Shown piece by piece: positions 51,387 to 61,811 of a DNA stretch of 64,000 nt; position 1 is the first letter of the stretch; each line of letters begins with the position of its first letter. The notes below the pieces were generated by a model. The model saw only the letters and a list, made by a program, of their open reading frames with translations. It made no database searches and was not told where the DNA came from. This DNA is from Hyphomicrobiales bacterium (lineage in GTDB: Bacteria > Pseudomonadota > Alphaproteobacteria > Rhizobiales > Rhizobiaceae), in NCBI GenBank assembly GCA_900468625.1, contig UBUL01000039.1, forward strand, positions 1 to 64,000, given 5' to 3'. Position numbers and translations under genes: made by a program.

Positions 51387-52652
51387 TCAGCCTGCAACCC
51401 TGGCGTCGGCGCTCTTGAATGACACGACCTGCTCCAGGCCCCGGGGTTGACGGTTGCGTACCGTGATCTCACCCTCGAACCGGGTAACGATTTCGCGCGC
51501 GATGGCCATGCCTAGGCCGGCGCCGGGGAAGGATTTCTGCCTTGCCATGTCGATTCGGAAGAAGGGTTCGAACACCTGGTTCAGCCGATCCTCCGGAATG
51601 CCCGGACCCGTATCGACAATCCGCACAACGGCCCTGTTGCCGAGATGCGTCACCGTCACGGTTGCCGACTGGCCATGTGTCGCAGCATTGATGAGAAGGT
51701 TGCGCAGCGCCCTCGTGACGGCCAGCGGACCCGCGCAGATCGTCGTCTGTTCCATGTCGCCGGCCCTGACGTTCATGTCGATCGCCTTCAGCTCGGTGAC
51801 CACATCCTCGACGATCCTGTCGAGCCTGACCTTTTCCAGACTATCATTGGAAATCTCCTCCCGAACCAGCCCTATGGCGCTGTCGGCAATCCTGTCGAGC
51901 TCCTCGAGATCGGAAAACCACTTGTGCCGTTCCTTGTCGTCCCGGATGAATTCCGCACGCAGGCGCATCCGCGTCATCGGTGTCCGCAGATCGTGACCGG
52001 CGGCGGCGACAAGCCGCATGCGGCTTTCCGTGGCAGCCTTCACCCTGGCCGACAGGCCGTTGAGGGCCTGGGCAGTCGCGCGGATCTCACCCGGGCCGGT
52101 CTCCGGTATATGCGGCAGCGTGCCGTCGGGATTGACCGCAGCGACCGCTTCCTCCAGCAGACGCAGCGGCTTCATGATTTTCGACGCGGCAAAGATCGAA
52201 ACCAGCACGCTGCCGATAATGATGAGGCCGAGCCACCCCACAAGAATCTTCCAGCCGTCCGGCGGCGGACCGTGCTCGGGCATCGGCATGATCAGCCAGT
52301 TGCCGTCGGAGAGCTTCAGGGAGGCGATCATCTCGCCGGTCGATTGACGCAATATGATCGCTTCGCGCATGCCGGCAATTCGAAGCAGCGCTTCCATGAG
52401 AAAGCGCGAGAGCTCCTGGTCGCGCTGACCTACGGCCGGCATGGGTCTGACGACCAATCCAGCCGCCGCCGCCGCTGTCCTATCCTTCTCCGCAAAGGTC
52501 GCCAGAATGGAAAGCTGTCTAGCCATGCGCTCGACGGTCATGTCCGGCCGTGGTCCGCGCATGACGAGACTTGCGACAAAGGACGAGGAAATGACGACCA
52601 GCACGATGGCGGTCATCAAAAGCAGAGCCAAACGCGCGCCGAGCGACCTCAT
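51387..52652 (-). CDS. sensor histidine kinase (EnvZ/CpxA-like)
   Basis: A 421-residue kinase. Membrane segments at residues 8-30 and about 137-157 flank a periplasmic sensor of about 105 residues. A HAMP domain follows (about 158-210), then the phosphoacceptor His in AAAGHDLRTPMTRM, N-box LRNLLINAATHG and G-boxes DTGPGIPE and GAGLGMAIAREIV. It is coupled to the response regulator gene (ATGA overlap). The neighbouring envelope proteins (Spy-like, efflux channel) suggest envelope or metal stress as signal. Confidence 0.92.
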   Translation of the reverse strand: MRSLGARLALLLMTAIVLVVISSSFVASLVMRGPRPDMTVERMARQLSILATFAEKDRTAAAAAGLVVRPMPAVGQRDQELSRFLMEALLRIAGMREAIILRQSTGEMIASLKLSDGNWLIMPMPEHGPPPDGWKILVGWLGLIIIGSVLVSIFAASKIMKPLRLLEEAVAAVNPDGTLPHIPETGPGEIRATAQALNGLSARVKAATESRMRLVAAAGHDLRTPMTRMRLRAEFIRDDKERHKWFSDLEELDRIADSAIGLVREEISNDSLEKVRLDRIVEDVVTELKAIDMNVRAGDMEQTTICAGPLAVTRALRNLLINAATHGQSATVTVTHLGNRAVVRIVDTGPGIPEDRLNQVFEPFFRIDMARQKSFPGAGLGMAIAREIVTRFEGEITVRNRQPRGLEQVVSFKSADARVAG

Positions 52653-53389
52653 GAATCGCCCTTGATAGCCGTTACCGGAACGACAAGCTGATAGCCTCCG
52701 TTGCGGATCGTCCGGAAGATTGGTTCTTCCACCGTTTCCCCGAGCTTGCGGCGCAACCGGCTCATCAGGACGTCGATCGAGCGATCGGCCGGATCGCGGT
52801 CGCGTCCCTGCGTCAGATCGAGCAACTGATCGCGGGACAACAGCCGCCCCGCGCGTTCCAGGAACGCCTTGAGAAGATCGAATTCCGCGCCCGTCAAGGA
52901 GATGACCTCGCCATTGTCCCTGCTGACGCGGCGAAGTTGCGGATCAAGCATCATATCGGCGAACTGAAAGCGCCTATGCTCCGGCTCCGACGAAAGATCG
53001 TCGTTCGTACGGCGCAGGACGGCACGAATGCGTGCGGCCAGCTCGCGCGGATTGAACGGCTTGCCGAGATAATCGTCGGCGCCGATCTCCAAACCGAGAA
53101 TGCGGTCAATATCCTCCTTCAAGGCAGTCAGCAAGATGACCGGGACGCGGGGACGGCGGTTGCGCAGGTCACGGCAGAGGTCGAGGCCCGACCCATCGGG
53201 AAGCATGACGTCCAGCACCAGCAGGTCGGGATGCCGGCGGTTGAGCGCGTCGTTGCAGCCGCGCAGATCGCTTGCCGTCGCTACACGGAAGCCCTGCTCC
53301 TCGAGATACCGGCTCAGCAGAGAGCGTATCTCGTGATCGTCATCGACTATCAGAATGTCGGGAGCAGCGTTGGCGTTCATAGGCTTCAT
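52649..53389 (-). CDS. OmpR-family response regulator
   Basis: A 246-residue regulator. Receiver domain residues 12-125 with acidic pocket D16-D18, phosphoacceptor D60 in VLDVMLPDGSG, and Lys in GKPFNPRELAARI. The C-terminal winged helix (residues 140-238) is OmpR-type, with LTGAEFDLLKAFLERAGRLLSRDQLLDLTQG and RSIDVLMSRLRRKL. The start may be 53389 or the ATG at 53380. First gene of the two-component operon. Confidence 0.93.
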   Translation of the reverse strand: MKPMNANAAPDILIVDDDHEIRSLLSRYLEEQGFRVATASDLRGCNDALNRRHPDLLVLDVMLPDGSGLDLCRDLRNRRPRVPVILLTALKEDIDRILGLEIGADDYLGKPFNPRELAARIRAVLRRTNDDLSSEPEHRRFQFADMMLDPQLRRVSRDNGEVISLTGAEFDLLKAFLERAGRLLSRDQLLDLTQGRDRDPADRSIDVLMSRLRRKLGETVEEPIFRTIRNGGYQLVVPVTAIKGDS

Positions 53390-53929
53390 TCCGTTTTTTC
53401 AATCCTTATACAAACTATCATTTCCCTGAAAAGAAGGGTTTTGCGGCACCAATACGGAAATTCCGGGCTCGGAAACTTTGGTTTACAAAATTCCCGCCAC
53501 CGGAAATGTTGGGTAACAAAATAATGCCTGAAATACGAAACGGCGCGGCAGGACGTGCATCTCGCAATGAGATGGGCCTGCGAAAGCGGGCTGCCTTCAA
53601 AGGCATCCGCCGGATGTCGAAAAGTGTGATCTGTTTCCGGACGACACCATCATGCCGGCTTTGTTGATTGCAGAGCGATTTCAGATTTCAGGTTGAACAG
53701 ACTTAAAATCGTCCGGCTCTAGCCGAATACTCCACAAAGGACATCCCTATCGGATGAACGGCACATCGCGTGCAGCCGCGACACCACCTCGGACGGGACA
53801 AGCAGACGGTACGGGGAAATGGGCATCCCGGATATGGGAGGAACGCTTCAAGCGCTATTACCGGGATGCTGAGGCCATGCACTGTGTTCCAGCGCGAATT
53901 GAAGGGGCGCACCGAAGTGCGCCGCTTGT
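53390..53929. other. 540-bp gene-free region
   Basis: It holds the promoter of the two-component operon (AT-rich near 53390-53530) and a dispersed repeat at 53611-53655. I see no supported reading frame on either strand. Confidence 0.4.
53611..53655. repeat. rhizobial dispersed repeat, type B (degenerate copy)
   Basis: CGGATGTCGAAAAGTGTG, then GTTTCCGGACGACA and CATCATG, resembles a repeat common in rhizobial intergenic DNA (GATGtCGAAAAGTGTGnAGCGGTTTTCGGACGACATCATG-like, from memory). This copy is imperfect. Confidence 0.5.
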
Positions 53930-54175
53930 TCACATGATGAAAAAAGTCGAGGGCGGAACCTGCAATGCGGTGGCAATACGGCGAAGCTTTGCCGGATCGG
54001 CCTCTGCGCCTGCCTCAATTTCAACGATTTCCTCGCTGGTGAGACCACAGGTTTCCGACAGATCGTCGATCGTGTAGCCGATGGCTTCCCGCGCCTGTCG
54101 CACGGCGGCAGCAATCTCACCATGCGGGACGGTAGAAGCTTTTGAACTATCGATATTATTCGGAGTAATGGACAT
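53930..54175 (-). CDS. small Xre-type helix-turn-helix regulator
   Basis: An 81-residue protein. Residues 22-72 form an Xre/Cro helix-turn-helix (AAAVRQAREAIGYTIDDLSETCGLTSEEIVEIEAG). AAGGAG precedes the ATG at 54175, so longer versions are rejected. It may regulate itself; no partner toxin gene is adjacent. Confidence 0.85.
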   Translation of the reverse strand: MSITPNNIDSSKASTVPHGEIAAAVRQAREAIGYTIDDLSETCGLTSEEIVEIEAGAEADPAKLRRIATALQVPPSTFFIM

Positions 54176-54492
54176 GAAATTTCTCCTTCCAAAGTCCGCC
54201 GGCCAGCTCGTTGCCGGGTGAAGGCAGCTATTGCAGCCATGAGGCATATCGACCTAAACAGACGCGGTCGAACGCTGGGTCAATATAGGCATCGATGCGG
54301 CAAGGGCAAGCGCAGAAGCGCATGGCAGCCAATCCCCCAGCTCGCGGCTCGTTACGCCTGTTAAAACTAAGTGACCATCCCGGCGGCCCTGGTTACGAAG
54401 ATGCGGGCCGTTCGCTGCAGGCTTATTTGAGCGGCCTTTTCCTCCACCAGTGCGTGGCGGATGCGGGGCGACGACGGCGATGCGCGGGATGC
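54176..54492. other. gene-free region
   Basis: This 317-bp stretch separates the Xre gene from the NUDIX gene on the same strand. I see no supported gene or clear terminator. Confidence 0.35.
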
Positions 54493-55026
54493 TCACCTCT
54501 TGCCTTTTGCCTTGCGTATCTTCCGCTCGGCTCCAAGCAGAAGCCCCTTGAGTTCCGGTTCGCGTACGCGATTGGCGGCCTCGATGAAGGAGACCCATTC
54601 GGTTCGGCGCTGGCCCCGCTCCGGAAAATCCTGCAAAATCTGATCGACCTCCAGCAAATGCAGTCCGACGATACAGGGAACGTGACTGCCGTCGGCAAGG
54701 TGCTTCAGATAGGTAAAGTAGCCGAAAGGCTTCTTCTTCACCTTGCCGCGTACGCCGGCTTCCTCATAGGCCTCTATGGCAGCGACTTCATGCGGCTTCT
54801 TGCCTTTGATCGGCCAACCCTTGGGAACGACCCAGCGACCGCTTTCCCGGCTCGTGACGACGAGAACCTCGGCGTCGTCCTGTCCGATGCCTTTTCTATA
54901 GCAGATGGCGGCATATTGTTCGCAGACGCGACCGTGGAGCAGAGCATCGGCATGAGCGGCAAGCTCGGATAGAAAACTCTCCGAACGCTTCAGGACCTTT
55001 TGCTTCGCTGAGATTGAAGACGCCAT
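54493..55026 (-). CDS. NUDIX hydrolase
   Basis: A 177-residue NUDIX protein. The box region is WVVPKGWPIKGKKPHEVAAIEAYEEAGVRG, near residue 65-95. The metal-binding EEAG is intact, but the canonical first Glu is Lys and the Arg of REUXEE is Ile, a variant seen in diphosphoinositol-polyphosphate-type and related rhizobial NUDIX proteins. It would hydrolyse a nucleoside diphosphate derivative. Basic C-terminus (RKIRKAKGKR). Confidence 0.85.
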   Translation of the reverse strand: MASSISAKQKVLKRSESFLSELAAHADALLHGRVCEQYAAICYRKGIGQDDAEVLVVTSRESGRWVVPKGWPIKGKKPHEVAAIEAYEEAGVRGKVKKKPFGYFTYLKHLADGSHVPCIVGLHLLEVDQILQDFPERGQRRTEWVSFIEAANRVREPELKGLLLGAERKIRKAKGKR

Positions 55027-55276
55027 GGCCCGCGACTACCCGCAACACGTTCGGCGAAGGCATACTCGTCCCAAGGCCGGCCGGCATGTGATCACAAAAT
55101 CATCCCTCACACATGCCCTCCTGTCCTGCCCGCGGCAGCGCCAAGCTTCCCAACTTTTATCAAGATGCTGTGAGCTGTTGCGGTGACAGTTTTATGAAGG
55201 CCACTGTTGATGACGGTGTGCGGAGGGGTTGCATTCGCAGCGATAAACAAAACTGTGACCGGACGGGCACGGAAAC

Positions 55277-55303
55277 TGAAAACGGCCCCGCAGGAGGGCC
55301 GTT
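55277..55303 (-). terminator. dctA terminator
   Basis: AACGGCCC (55281-55288) pairs with GGGCCGTT (55296-55303). On the minus strand the stem is followed by TTCAGTTTC. It begins 25 bp after the dctA stop. The remaining gap (55027-55327) shows no gene. Confidence 0.6.
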
Positions 55304-55327
55304 CCGTAGTTGCGGATAGGGGCAAAC

Positions 55328-56656
55328 CTACTCGGCGGCCTGCAATGCAGGCACTTCGATTTCCTCGCTCAGCTGCCCCGCCATGGCGGCGGCAAACTTG
55401 GTCTGGTCGAGTTCGTTTTCCCAGCGGGCGACGACGATCGTGGCAACAGCATTGCCGACGAAGTTCGTCAGGGCGCGGCACTCCGACATGAAGCGATCAA
55501 TGCCGAGGATCAGCGCCATGCCGGCGATCGGAACCGAAGGCACGACGGCAAGGGTCGCGGCAAGCGTGATGAAGCCTGCGCCCGTGATGCCGGCAGCGCC
55601 CTTGGAGCTCAGCATGGCGACCAGCAGCAGCAGGATCTGGTCAGTGAGCGACAGCGGCGTATCGGTCGCTTGCGCAATGAAGAGCGCCGCCAGCGTCATG
55701 TAGATATTCGTGCCGTCGAGGTTGAAGGAGTAACCCGTCGGAATGACGAGGCCGACGACGGAGCGCTTGCAGCCGGCACGTTCCATCTTGTTCATCAAGC
55801 CAGGCAGCGCCGCCTCGGAAGAAGACGTACCGAGCACGAGCAGCAGCTCCTCCTTGATGTAACGGATCAGTGCCAGGATCGAGAAGCCGTTGTAGCGCGC
55901 AACCGCGCCGAGCACGACGAGCACGAACAGCAGCGACGTCGCATAGAAGGTGCCGATCAGGAAAGCGAGATTGGCGATCGTACCGATGCCATACTTGCCG
56001 ATGGTGAAGGCCATCGCGCCAAAGGCGCCGATCGGCGCGAACTTCATCAGCAGCGCAACCATGCGGAAGATGGGGGTGGTCAGCGCCTGCAGAAAGTCGG
56101 CGACCGGCCGACCGCGTTCGCCGGCGGCGCCGAGTGCGATGCCGAAGACGACCGAGAAGAACAGCACCTGGAGGATGTCGCCCTTGGCGAAGGCTCCGAC
56201 GATCGTATCCGGAATGATGTTCATCAGGAAGCCGACGACCGAGGCATCATGGGCCTGCGCGGCGTAATTGGTGACGGCCTTCGTATCCAGCGTCGCCGGA
56301 TTGATGTGCATGCCGGCGCCCGGCTGCACGACGTTGGAGATGATCAGACCGACGATCAGCGCCAGGGTGGAGAAGGTAAGGAAGTAGACGAACGCCTTGC
56401 CGACGACGCGGCCGAACTTCTTCAGATCCGACATGCCGGCAATACCGGTGGTGACCGTCAGGAAGATGACGGGCGCGATGACCATGCGCACCAGCTTGAT
56501 GAAGGCATCGCCAAGCGGCTGCAGCGAAGCGCCGAGTTGCGGGTAGTAATGGCCAAGCAGGATGCCGGCAGCGATGGCGGTGAGGACCTGCACGTAGAGG
56601 TGCCGGTAGAATGGAAGTTTGCCGCGCGTTTCGGCGGCAGCGATGGGAGCAATCAT
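55328..56656 (-). CDS. dctA: C4-dicarboxylate:cation symporter DctA
   Basis: A 442-residue inner-membrane carrier of the DAACS family. [24 protein letters not shown], the reentrant [42 protein letters not shown] and [27 protein letters not shown] motifs are all present. It imports succinate, malate and fumarate and is essential for symbiotic nitrogen fixation in rhizobia. GGAGGA precedes the ATG at 56656. A sigma-54 promoter and DctD sites lie in the region shared with the divergent dctB. Confidence 0.96.
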   Translation of the reverse strand: MIAPIAAAETRGKLPFYRHLYVQVLTAIAAGILLGHYYPQLGASLQPLGDAFIKLVRMVIAPVIFLTVTTGIAGMSDLKKFGRVVGKAFVYFLTFSTLALIVGLIISNVVQPGAGMHINPATLDTKAVTNYAAQAHDASVVGFLMNIIPDTIVGAFAKGDILQVLFFSVVFGIALGAAGERGRPVADFLQALTTPIFRMVALLMKFAPIGAFGAMAFTIGKYGIGTIANLAFLIGTFYATSLLFVLVVLGAVARYNGFSILALIRYIKEELLLVLGTSSSEAALPGLMNKMERAGCKRSVVGLVIPTGYSFNLDGTNIYMTLAALFIAQATDTPLSLTDQILLLLVAMLSSKGAAGITGAGFITLAATLAVVPSVPIAGMALILGIDRFMSECRALTNFVGNAVATIVVARWENELDQTKFAAAMAGQLSEEIEVPALQAAE

Positions 56657-56742
56657 AATGTCCTCCGTTAAGCCCAACCGATCTCTCGGCCCTCCGGGCG
56701 ACGACTAGAATTCAACAGCCTCCGACTGTTCCGACTCCCTTT

Positions 56743-56757
56743 GCAACGCGTGTGCCA
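56743..56757 (-). promoter_or_regulatory. sigma-54 (RpoN) promoter of dctA
   Basis: On the minus strand the sequence reads TGGCAC-ACGCG-TTGC, an exact -24/-12 match with the required spacing. It gives a leader of about 75-80 nt ahead of dctA. Confidence 0.88.
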
Positions 56758-56829
56758 AACAGAAAAAAAAGCATAACATGTTGTTTTTGCCGTATTTTAA
56801 GATCAACTACTGAATATTGAGCGTCAAAA

Positions 56830-56880
56830 TGTGCGAAAATCCGCACAGATCGATTTGCTATGCGCGCGAAATCATGCACA
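56830..56880. promoter_or_regulatory. two DctD upstream activator sites
   Basis: TGTGCG (56830-56835) and CGCACA (56842-56847) form a perfect inverted repeat with a 6-nt spacer. A second, weaker site TGCGCG...ATGCACA lies at 56861-56880. They are about 80-130 bp upstream of the sigma-54 promoter, as described for the Rhizobium dctA upstream activator region. The second ends just before the dctB start. Confidence 0.7.
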
Positions 56881-56882
56881 AT

Positions 56883-58751
56883 ATGGCCATGCTGCAGCGC
56901 CCGGCCCACGAACGACTTTTGACGCCTGAGCAACTGGGTCGGCGCTCCCGCCGCGTCTGGTTCGTTTTCGCTTTTCTGAGCGCGGCCATTCTTGCCGCCG
57001 GCCTCTACGGGGCGAGCTTCTACGGCCGCCTGTCGGCAATACAGATGCTGCAGAGGCAGGGACACACGGATGCGAACCTGAAGGTCGCGCTTCTGAGGGC
57101 AGTCCTTGAGCGGCCCCGCGCCCTGCCGCTGCTGCTGGCCGACGATCAGCAGGTGCGCGATGCGCTCACCAACCAACACGCCGATGACGTCGTCGCCCTC
57201 GACCGCAAGCTGGAAAGCCTGGTTTCTGGAACCAGCGCCTCCGTCCTCTATGTCACCGGCAAGGATGGCGTTGCGATGGCATCCAGCAATTGGCGCGAGC
57301 CCTTGAGTTTCGTCGGCAACGACTATTCCTTCCGCGATTACTTCAGCAAGGCGATGGAAGCCGGAACCGCCGAGCATTACGCGCTCGGCACGGTCAGCAA
57401 TCGCCCGGGTCTTTATATTTCCCGCCGCGTCGGCGCTGCCGGTTCCGCCTTGGGCGTCGTCGTCGTCAAGATGGAGTTCGATCAGCTCGAGGCCGATTGG
57501 AGCGAGACCGGCCGCCCGGCATACGTGACCGATGAACGCGGCGTCGTCCTCATCACCAGCCTGCCCTCATGGCGCTTCATGACGACGACACCGTTTTCGC
57601 GTGAAGAGGCTGCTGCCATTCGAAAGAGCCTGCAGTTCGGCGCAGCACCGCTGTCGCCCCTGCCGATCAGCCATCCGGAGACCGTAGGTCCGGATGCGAC
57701 CATCGTGCGCGCCGTCCTGCCGGGGAGCAGTGCTGCAGAATATTTGCGCCTGACGACGCCAATCCCCTCGACGCCATGGCAGCTCGGTTATCTGATCCCG
57801 ACAGACCAGGCGATCGCATCTTCGGTGCGCGAGATGCGCTTTCTCACCTTGACCGTCCTGTTGCCGATTCTGGCCTTTGCCGCCTTCCTGCTGCGTCGGC
57901 GAGACGTCGCCGTCATGCAGATCGCAGTCAGCAGGATCGCGCGCGAGGAACTCGAGCGCCGTGTTCTGGAGCGCACGGAGGATCTCAGCCTGGCGCGCGA
58001 CCGCCTGGAAGCGGAGATAGCGGACCATCGGGCGACCGAAGCCAAGCTGCAGGGCGTGCAGCAGGATCTCGTACAGGCCAATCGCCTCGCCATTCTCGGC
58101 CAGGTCGCAGCCGGCGTCGCCCATGAGATCAACCAGCCGGTGGCGACGATCCGCGCCTATGCCGAGAACGCGCATATTTTTCTCGACAGACAGCAGACGG
58201 AGCCGGTCAAGGAGAACCTGTCCGCGATCGCGGCACTGACGGAGCGTATCGGCACCATCACCGAAGAACTGAAGGCCTTTGCCCGCAAGGGGCGGACCGC
58301 GCCGGAACCGGTGGACCTGAGAAGCGTGATCGAGGGAACCGTCATCCTTCTCAGAAGCCGATTTGCCGGCCGTCTGGATGCCTTGAAGATCGAATTGCCA
58401 CCAATGGGGCTCAGCGTCATCGGCACGCGCATCCGGCTGGAGCAGGTGCTGATCAACCTGTTCCAAAACGCTCTGGAGGCCCTGGAGGGCCGTAAACAGG
58501 CCAAAGTCGAAGTATCGGTGCGCGAGACTTCGGAGGAAGTCGAGATCGTGGTCTCGGACAACGGGCCTGGCATTCCCGCCGCGATCCTCGACCAGCTGTT
58601 TACACCGTTCAATACCTCAAAGGAAAAGGGTCTCGGCCTCGGCCTCGTCATTTCGAAAGATATCGTCGTCGACTACGGCGGCCGGATCGACGTCGAGAGC
58701 AACGGCAGCGGCACCCGCTTCACCATCCATCTGCGCAAGGCCATACCATGA
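56883..58751 (+). CDS. dctB: C4-dicarboxylate sensor histidine kinase DctB
   Basis: A 622-residue kinase, the length I recall for R. leguminosarum DctB. Membrane segments near residues 23-45 and 315-335 enclose a double-PAS periplasmic sensor ([42 protein letters not shown]). A coiled coil (about 350-390) leads to the kinase: His in [37 protein letters not shown] and [12 protein letters not shown]. The ATG at 56883 is preferred over the longer 56817 start because the DctD sites lie before it; 56889 is an alternative. Confidence 0.93.
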   Translation: MAMLQRPAHERLLTPEQLGRRSRRVWFVFAFLSAAILAAGLYGASFYGRLSAIQMLQRQGHTDANLKVALLRAVLERPRALPLLLADDQQVRDALTNQHADDVVALDRKLESLVSGTSASVLYVTGKDGVAMASSNWREPLSFVGNDYSFRDYFSKAMEAGTAEHYALGTVSNRPGLYISRRVGAAGSALGVVVVKMEFDQLEADWSETGRPAYVTDERGVVLITSLPSWRFMTTTPFSREEAAAIRKSLQFGAAPLSPLPISHPETVGPDATIVRAVLPGSSAAEYLRLTTPIPSTPWQLGYLIPTDQAIASSVREMRFLTLTVLLPILAFAAFLLRRRDVAVMQIAVSRIAREELERRVLERTEDLSLARDRLEAEIADHRATEAKLQGVQQDLVQANRLAILGQVAAGVAHEINQPVATIRAYAENAHIFLDRQQTEPVKENLSAIAALTERIGTITEELKAFARKGRTAPEPVDLRSVIEGTVILLRSRFAGRLDALKIELPPMGLSVIGTRIRLEQVLINLFQNALEALEGRKQAKVEVSVRETSEEVEIVVSDNGPGIPAAILDQLFTPFNTSKEKGLGLGLVISKDIVVDYGGRIDVESNGSGTRFTIHLRKAIP

Positions 58752-60124
58752 ACGAGAGCTCGCCCGTCTTCCTCATCGACGATGACAAGGATCTGCTGAA
58801 GGCGACGAAGCAGACGCTCGAACTCGCGGGCTTCGCAGTCTCGGCCTTCCCGACGGCAGCGGATGCTCTCAGTGCTCTACATGCCAGCTTTGCCGGTGTC
58901 GTCGTCTCCGACATCAGGATGCCGCAGATGGATGGACAGCGGCTTTTCGCCCATATCAAGACGTTCGATGCCGATCTGCCTGTCATCCTGATGACCGGTC
59001 ATGGCGATATACCGATGGCGGTGCAGGCAATCCAGAATGGCGTTTATGATTTCATCGCAAAGCCCTTTGCCACGGACCGGCTGGTGCAAAGCGTGCGCCG
59101 CGCGGCGGAAAAGCGGCGGCTTGTGCTGGAAAACCGCGCGCTGCGGCAGGCAGCCGAGCAGGTTCAGGGCGATCTCCCTCTGATCGGCCAGACCCCCGCC
59201 ATCGAGCGGCTGCGCCATACGCTGCGCCAGATCGCCGATACCGACGTCGATGTGCTGGTGACCGGCGAAACGGGCAGCGGCAAGGAAGTGGTGGCAAGCC
59301 TGCTGCATCGCTGGAGCCGCCGCGCTAAGGGCAATTTCGTTGCGCTGAACTGCGGCGCCCTGCCCGAAACCGTCATCGAAAGCGAGCTCTTCGGTCACGA
59401 ACCGGGCGCCTTCACGGGCGCACAGAAGAAACGCGTCGGGCGGATCGAGCACTCAAGCTCCGGCACGCTTTTCCTGGACGAGATCGAAAGCATGCCTCCG
59501 GCCATTCAGGTGCAGATGTTGCGCGTGCTCGAGATGCGCGAGGTGACCCCCCTTGGTACGAACGAGGTCCGCCCCGTCGATCTGCGCGTCGTGGCGGCGG
59601 CGAAGGTCGATCTTGGCGATCCCGGCCAGCGCGGCGATTTTCGCGAGGATCTCTATTATCGGCTCAACGTCGTCACTCTTTCCATCCCGCCCCTGCGTGA
59701 ACGTCGCGACGACATCCCCCTGCTCTTCGGTTATTTCGCCGAACGGGCCGCGAACCGGTTCAAGCGTGAAGTCCCTGCCATTTCCGTGGCTGTGAGCCGT
59801 CATCTGCAACAGCACGATTGGCCGGGAAACGTTCGGGAGCTTTCGCATTTTGCCGAACGCTTCGTGCTCGGCCTCGAAATGGCAGCGACATCCAAACCCA
59901 ATGAAATGCCGATGACGGATGCTAGATTGCCGCTGCCCGCCCGGGTGGAGCGTTACGAAGCCGAACTCATCCGCGAGACGCTGTCACAGAATAATGGCGA
60001 TGTCCGCCGAACCATCGAGGCGCTCGGCATTCCCAGAAAGACCTTCTACGACAAGCTGCAGCGGCACGGTATCGTCAGGGGCGACTTCGCCGGCTTCGAC
60101 GGCGACGAACGCCGGAGCTCATAA
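58748..60124 (+). CDS. dctD: sigma-54-dependent response regulator DctD
   Basis: A 458-residue activator. Receiver residues 1-120 with D55 as phosphoacceptor ([13 protein letters not shown]) and Lys in IAKPFA. Central AAA+ domain residues 145-375: Walker A GETGSGKE, the sigma-54-contacting GAFTGA, Walker B GTLFLDEI, and R-finger region. C-terminal Fis-type helix-turn-helix [26 protein letters not shown]. Start overlaps the dctB stop (ATGA). It activates dctA from the upstream sites when dicarboxylates are present. Confidence 0.96.
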   Translation: MNESSPVFLIDDDKDLLKATKQTLELAGFAVSAFPTAADALSALHASFAGVVVSDIRMPQMDGQRLFAHIKTFDADLPVILMTGHGDIPMAVQAIQNGVYDFIAKPFATDRLVQSVRRAAEKRRLVLENRALRQAAEQVQGDLPLIGQTPAIERLRHTLRQIADTDVDVLVTGETGSGKEVVASLLHRWSRRAKGNFVALNCGALPETVIESELFGHEPGAFTGAQKKRVGRIEHSSSGTLFLDEIESMPPAIQVQMLRVLEMREVTPLGTNEVRPVDLRVVAAAKVDLGDPGQRGDFREDLYYRLNVVTLSIPPLRERRDDIPLLFGYFAERAANRFKREVPAISVAVSRHLQQHDWPGNVRELSHFAERFVLGLEMAATSKPNEMPMTDARLPLPARVERYEAELIRETLSQNNGDVRRTIEALGIPRKTFYDKLQRHGIVRGDFAGFDGDERRSS

Positions 60125-60200
60125 ATCGCAGTAGCGCGATAAGCTGCGGCATGATTTTATCCTTAAATCGATCCCGATCTAAGGAATTACGCGGCGGCAA

Positions 60201-61811
60201 TTACGCGCTGCGGCGTATCTCCCGCGCGTTGGACACGTCCCTTTGCCGGCTCGCCACTTCGGCGGTACGATCCAGAACCAGCATCGCCTGCGTGATGAGC
60301 GTCGCAAGCGCCTCTTCGCCCTTGCAGGCCGCCACGATCAGTGGCGCGCTCAGGCAGATTCTAAGGGCGCTGGCAGGTATGTCGCCAAAATCGGCACAGC
60401 GAACCGGCTGACCGAGGCGTACCGAGGCAACGTCATCATTCTCGATGGCCAAATCCTTGTAGACGGTCGCCATTTCAGCCGCCGTCAGCATGGCGCCATC
60501 GGTGCTATTGCGCAGGTAGAACGAGAAGATTGAGGCGATCTCATCCCAGCGAACAGCCGCCGACGCGCCCCACAGCGCACGCCGATCCAAGGGCCGGCTT
60601 TCCAGTTGCTCGAAGGCTGGATCGCCGGAAAGGCGCTCAGCCACTGCCCTGGCAAAGGCGGAGAGGACCGCAATTATGCGATCCTCGGGGATACCGGCGA
60701 AGCGTTCGAGCTCGAACAGCGCCGCCTTCCAGCGCAGCAGCAGCCCGAAATTGGCACGTTCCGGCAGAACTTCGCGGGCGACCCAGCCTTCCGGCCATTC
60801 CGCCTTCCCGCAATAGTCGGCAAGTGCGGCCGGCAGCGTGCGGGACTTGAAGCGTTCCGACATTTGCGGCGGGCAGAGAAGCGCACCGCTGAAAATCGGC
60901 CCGGCAAGGAATTTCGAACCTGTGACCGCGACCATGAAGCCCTGCGCGAGATAGGCGCGGATCGTTGCCGCCGACAGGCGAAACTGACAGGCATCGATCA
61001 TGATATCCAGCACGGCTTCGAACCGCGCTTTCAAACGTAGAACGGTCTCCAGGCTCGGTGCCAGTAAGCTGGTCTTCGACACATCCGTAACCACGAGCAG
61101 GCATCTGAGGCCGGCCGCGCGGGCAAGCTCGATCAGGCCACGCAACTCGTCTTCAACCTCGCCCTCGGCGCGAAGGGAACCATCCTTGTTGCGCACTGCA
61201 ATGGTGGCGTTGCGCGTAGCGTCACCCGGCCGCAATTCCTCGCCCTTGACGACGGCCCGTTCGCTGCTGACGCGGCTCATGAAATGCCGGCCGGCCGACG
61301 CGGTCATGACACCGCTGCCCGTCTCGTTGCCCATCAGCGTGATGGTCATCAGATCGCGATCGCCCTCGCGGGCCAGAAGCGAGGCGGCAAAAAGATGGAT
61401 GTCCGTGCCTGATGTGGCAAGGATCGCATCGACGCGCGGTTCGGATCTTTGGTTGAGGCCGAGCAGACGCAGCAGATCGTCGCGAATGCGCCCGATTTCG
61501 CGCCCATAGATCGCTGCAGCCGAGCCGGTTGCGATCTCGCGCATCAAGCCCATGTAATAAGACTCGACTTCGGCAAAAGCCGCCGCAGAAATGGTCGAGG
61601 CCGTGGATGAACCGAAGGCAAGGTCGCGCGGCCGAGGCGATGGGCCATAGCCATACATATTGAGACCGCTGGCAGCATCGCAATCCAAGCGTTCGTCGCC
61701 ACCCGAGATCAAGCACTTCAGAAGCGCCAGCCTGTCCTCATCCCGCTGCTGCGACGATGCGCCCGCTGTCAGGTTTCTATCCAAGGCACCGTTGCCAGCG
61801 ATTTGCTGCAT
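60201..61811 (-). CDS. PLP-dependent fold-type-I protein of unknown family
   Basis: A 536-residue protein that I cannot name. ILATSGTDIHLFAASLLA (phosphate-binding loop style), DIMIDACQFRLS (Asp for the pyridine nitrogen) and VTGSKFLAGPIFSGALLCP with candidate cofactor lysine K300 are the fold-type I PLP pattern. The N-terminus has DAASGLNMYGYGPSPRPRDLAFGSSTAS. The C-terminal third is an extra, helical part. The ATG at 61811 follows GAGGAATGC; the open frame continuing to 62264 is antisense of the transferase gene and is rejected. Convergent with dctD. Confidence 0.75.
   Translation of the reverse strand: MQQIAGNGALDRNLTAGASSQQRDEDRLALLKCLISGGDERLDCDAASGLNMYGYGPSPRPRDLAFGSSTASTISAAAFAEVESYYMGLMREIATGSAAAIYGREIGRIRDDLLRLLGLNQRSEPRVDAILATSGTDIHLFAASLLAREGDRDLMTITLMGNETGSGVMTASAGRHFMSRVSSERAVVKGEELRPGDATRNATIAVRNKDGSLRAEGEVEDELRGLIELARAAGLRCLLVVTDVSKTSLLAPSLETVLRLKARFEAVLDIMIDACQFRLSAATIRAYLAQGFMVAVTGSKFLAGPIFSGALLCPPQMSERFKSRTLPAALADYCGKAEWPEGWVAREVLPERANFGLLLRWKAALFELERFAGIPEDRIIAVLSAFARAVAERLSGDPAFEQLESRPLDRRALWGASAAVRWDEIASIFSFYLRNSTDGAMLTAAEMATVYKDLAIENDDVASVRLGQPVRCADFGDIPASALRICLSAPLIVAACKGEEALATLITQAMLVLDRTAEVASRQRDVSNAREIRRSA

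Noticed and set aside
55310-56671. A 453-codon open frame on the plus strand covering dctA
   Set aside because: It is the antisense of dctA, rich in Arg, His, Asp and Gln as antisense of a membrane protein would be, with no ribosome site.
56817-56882. Longer N-terminus for dctB
   Set aside because: The added 22 codons lie on the DctD activator sites and contain Cys/His-rich sequence unlike DctB; the 622-residue form matches known length.
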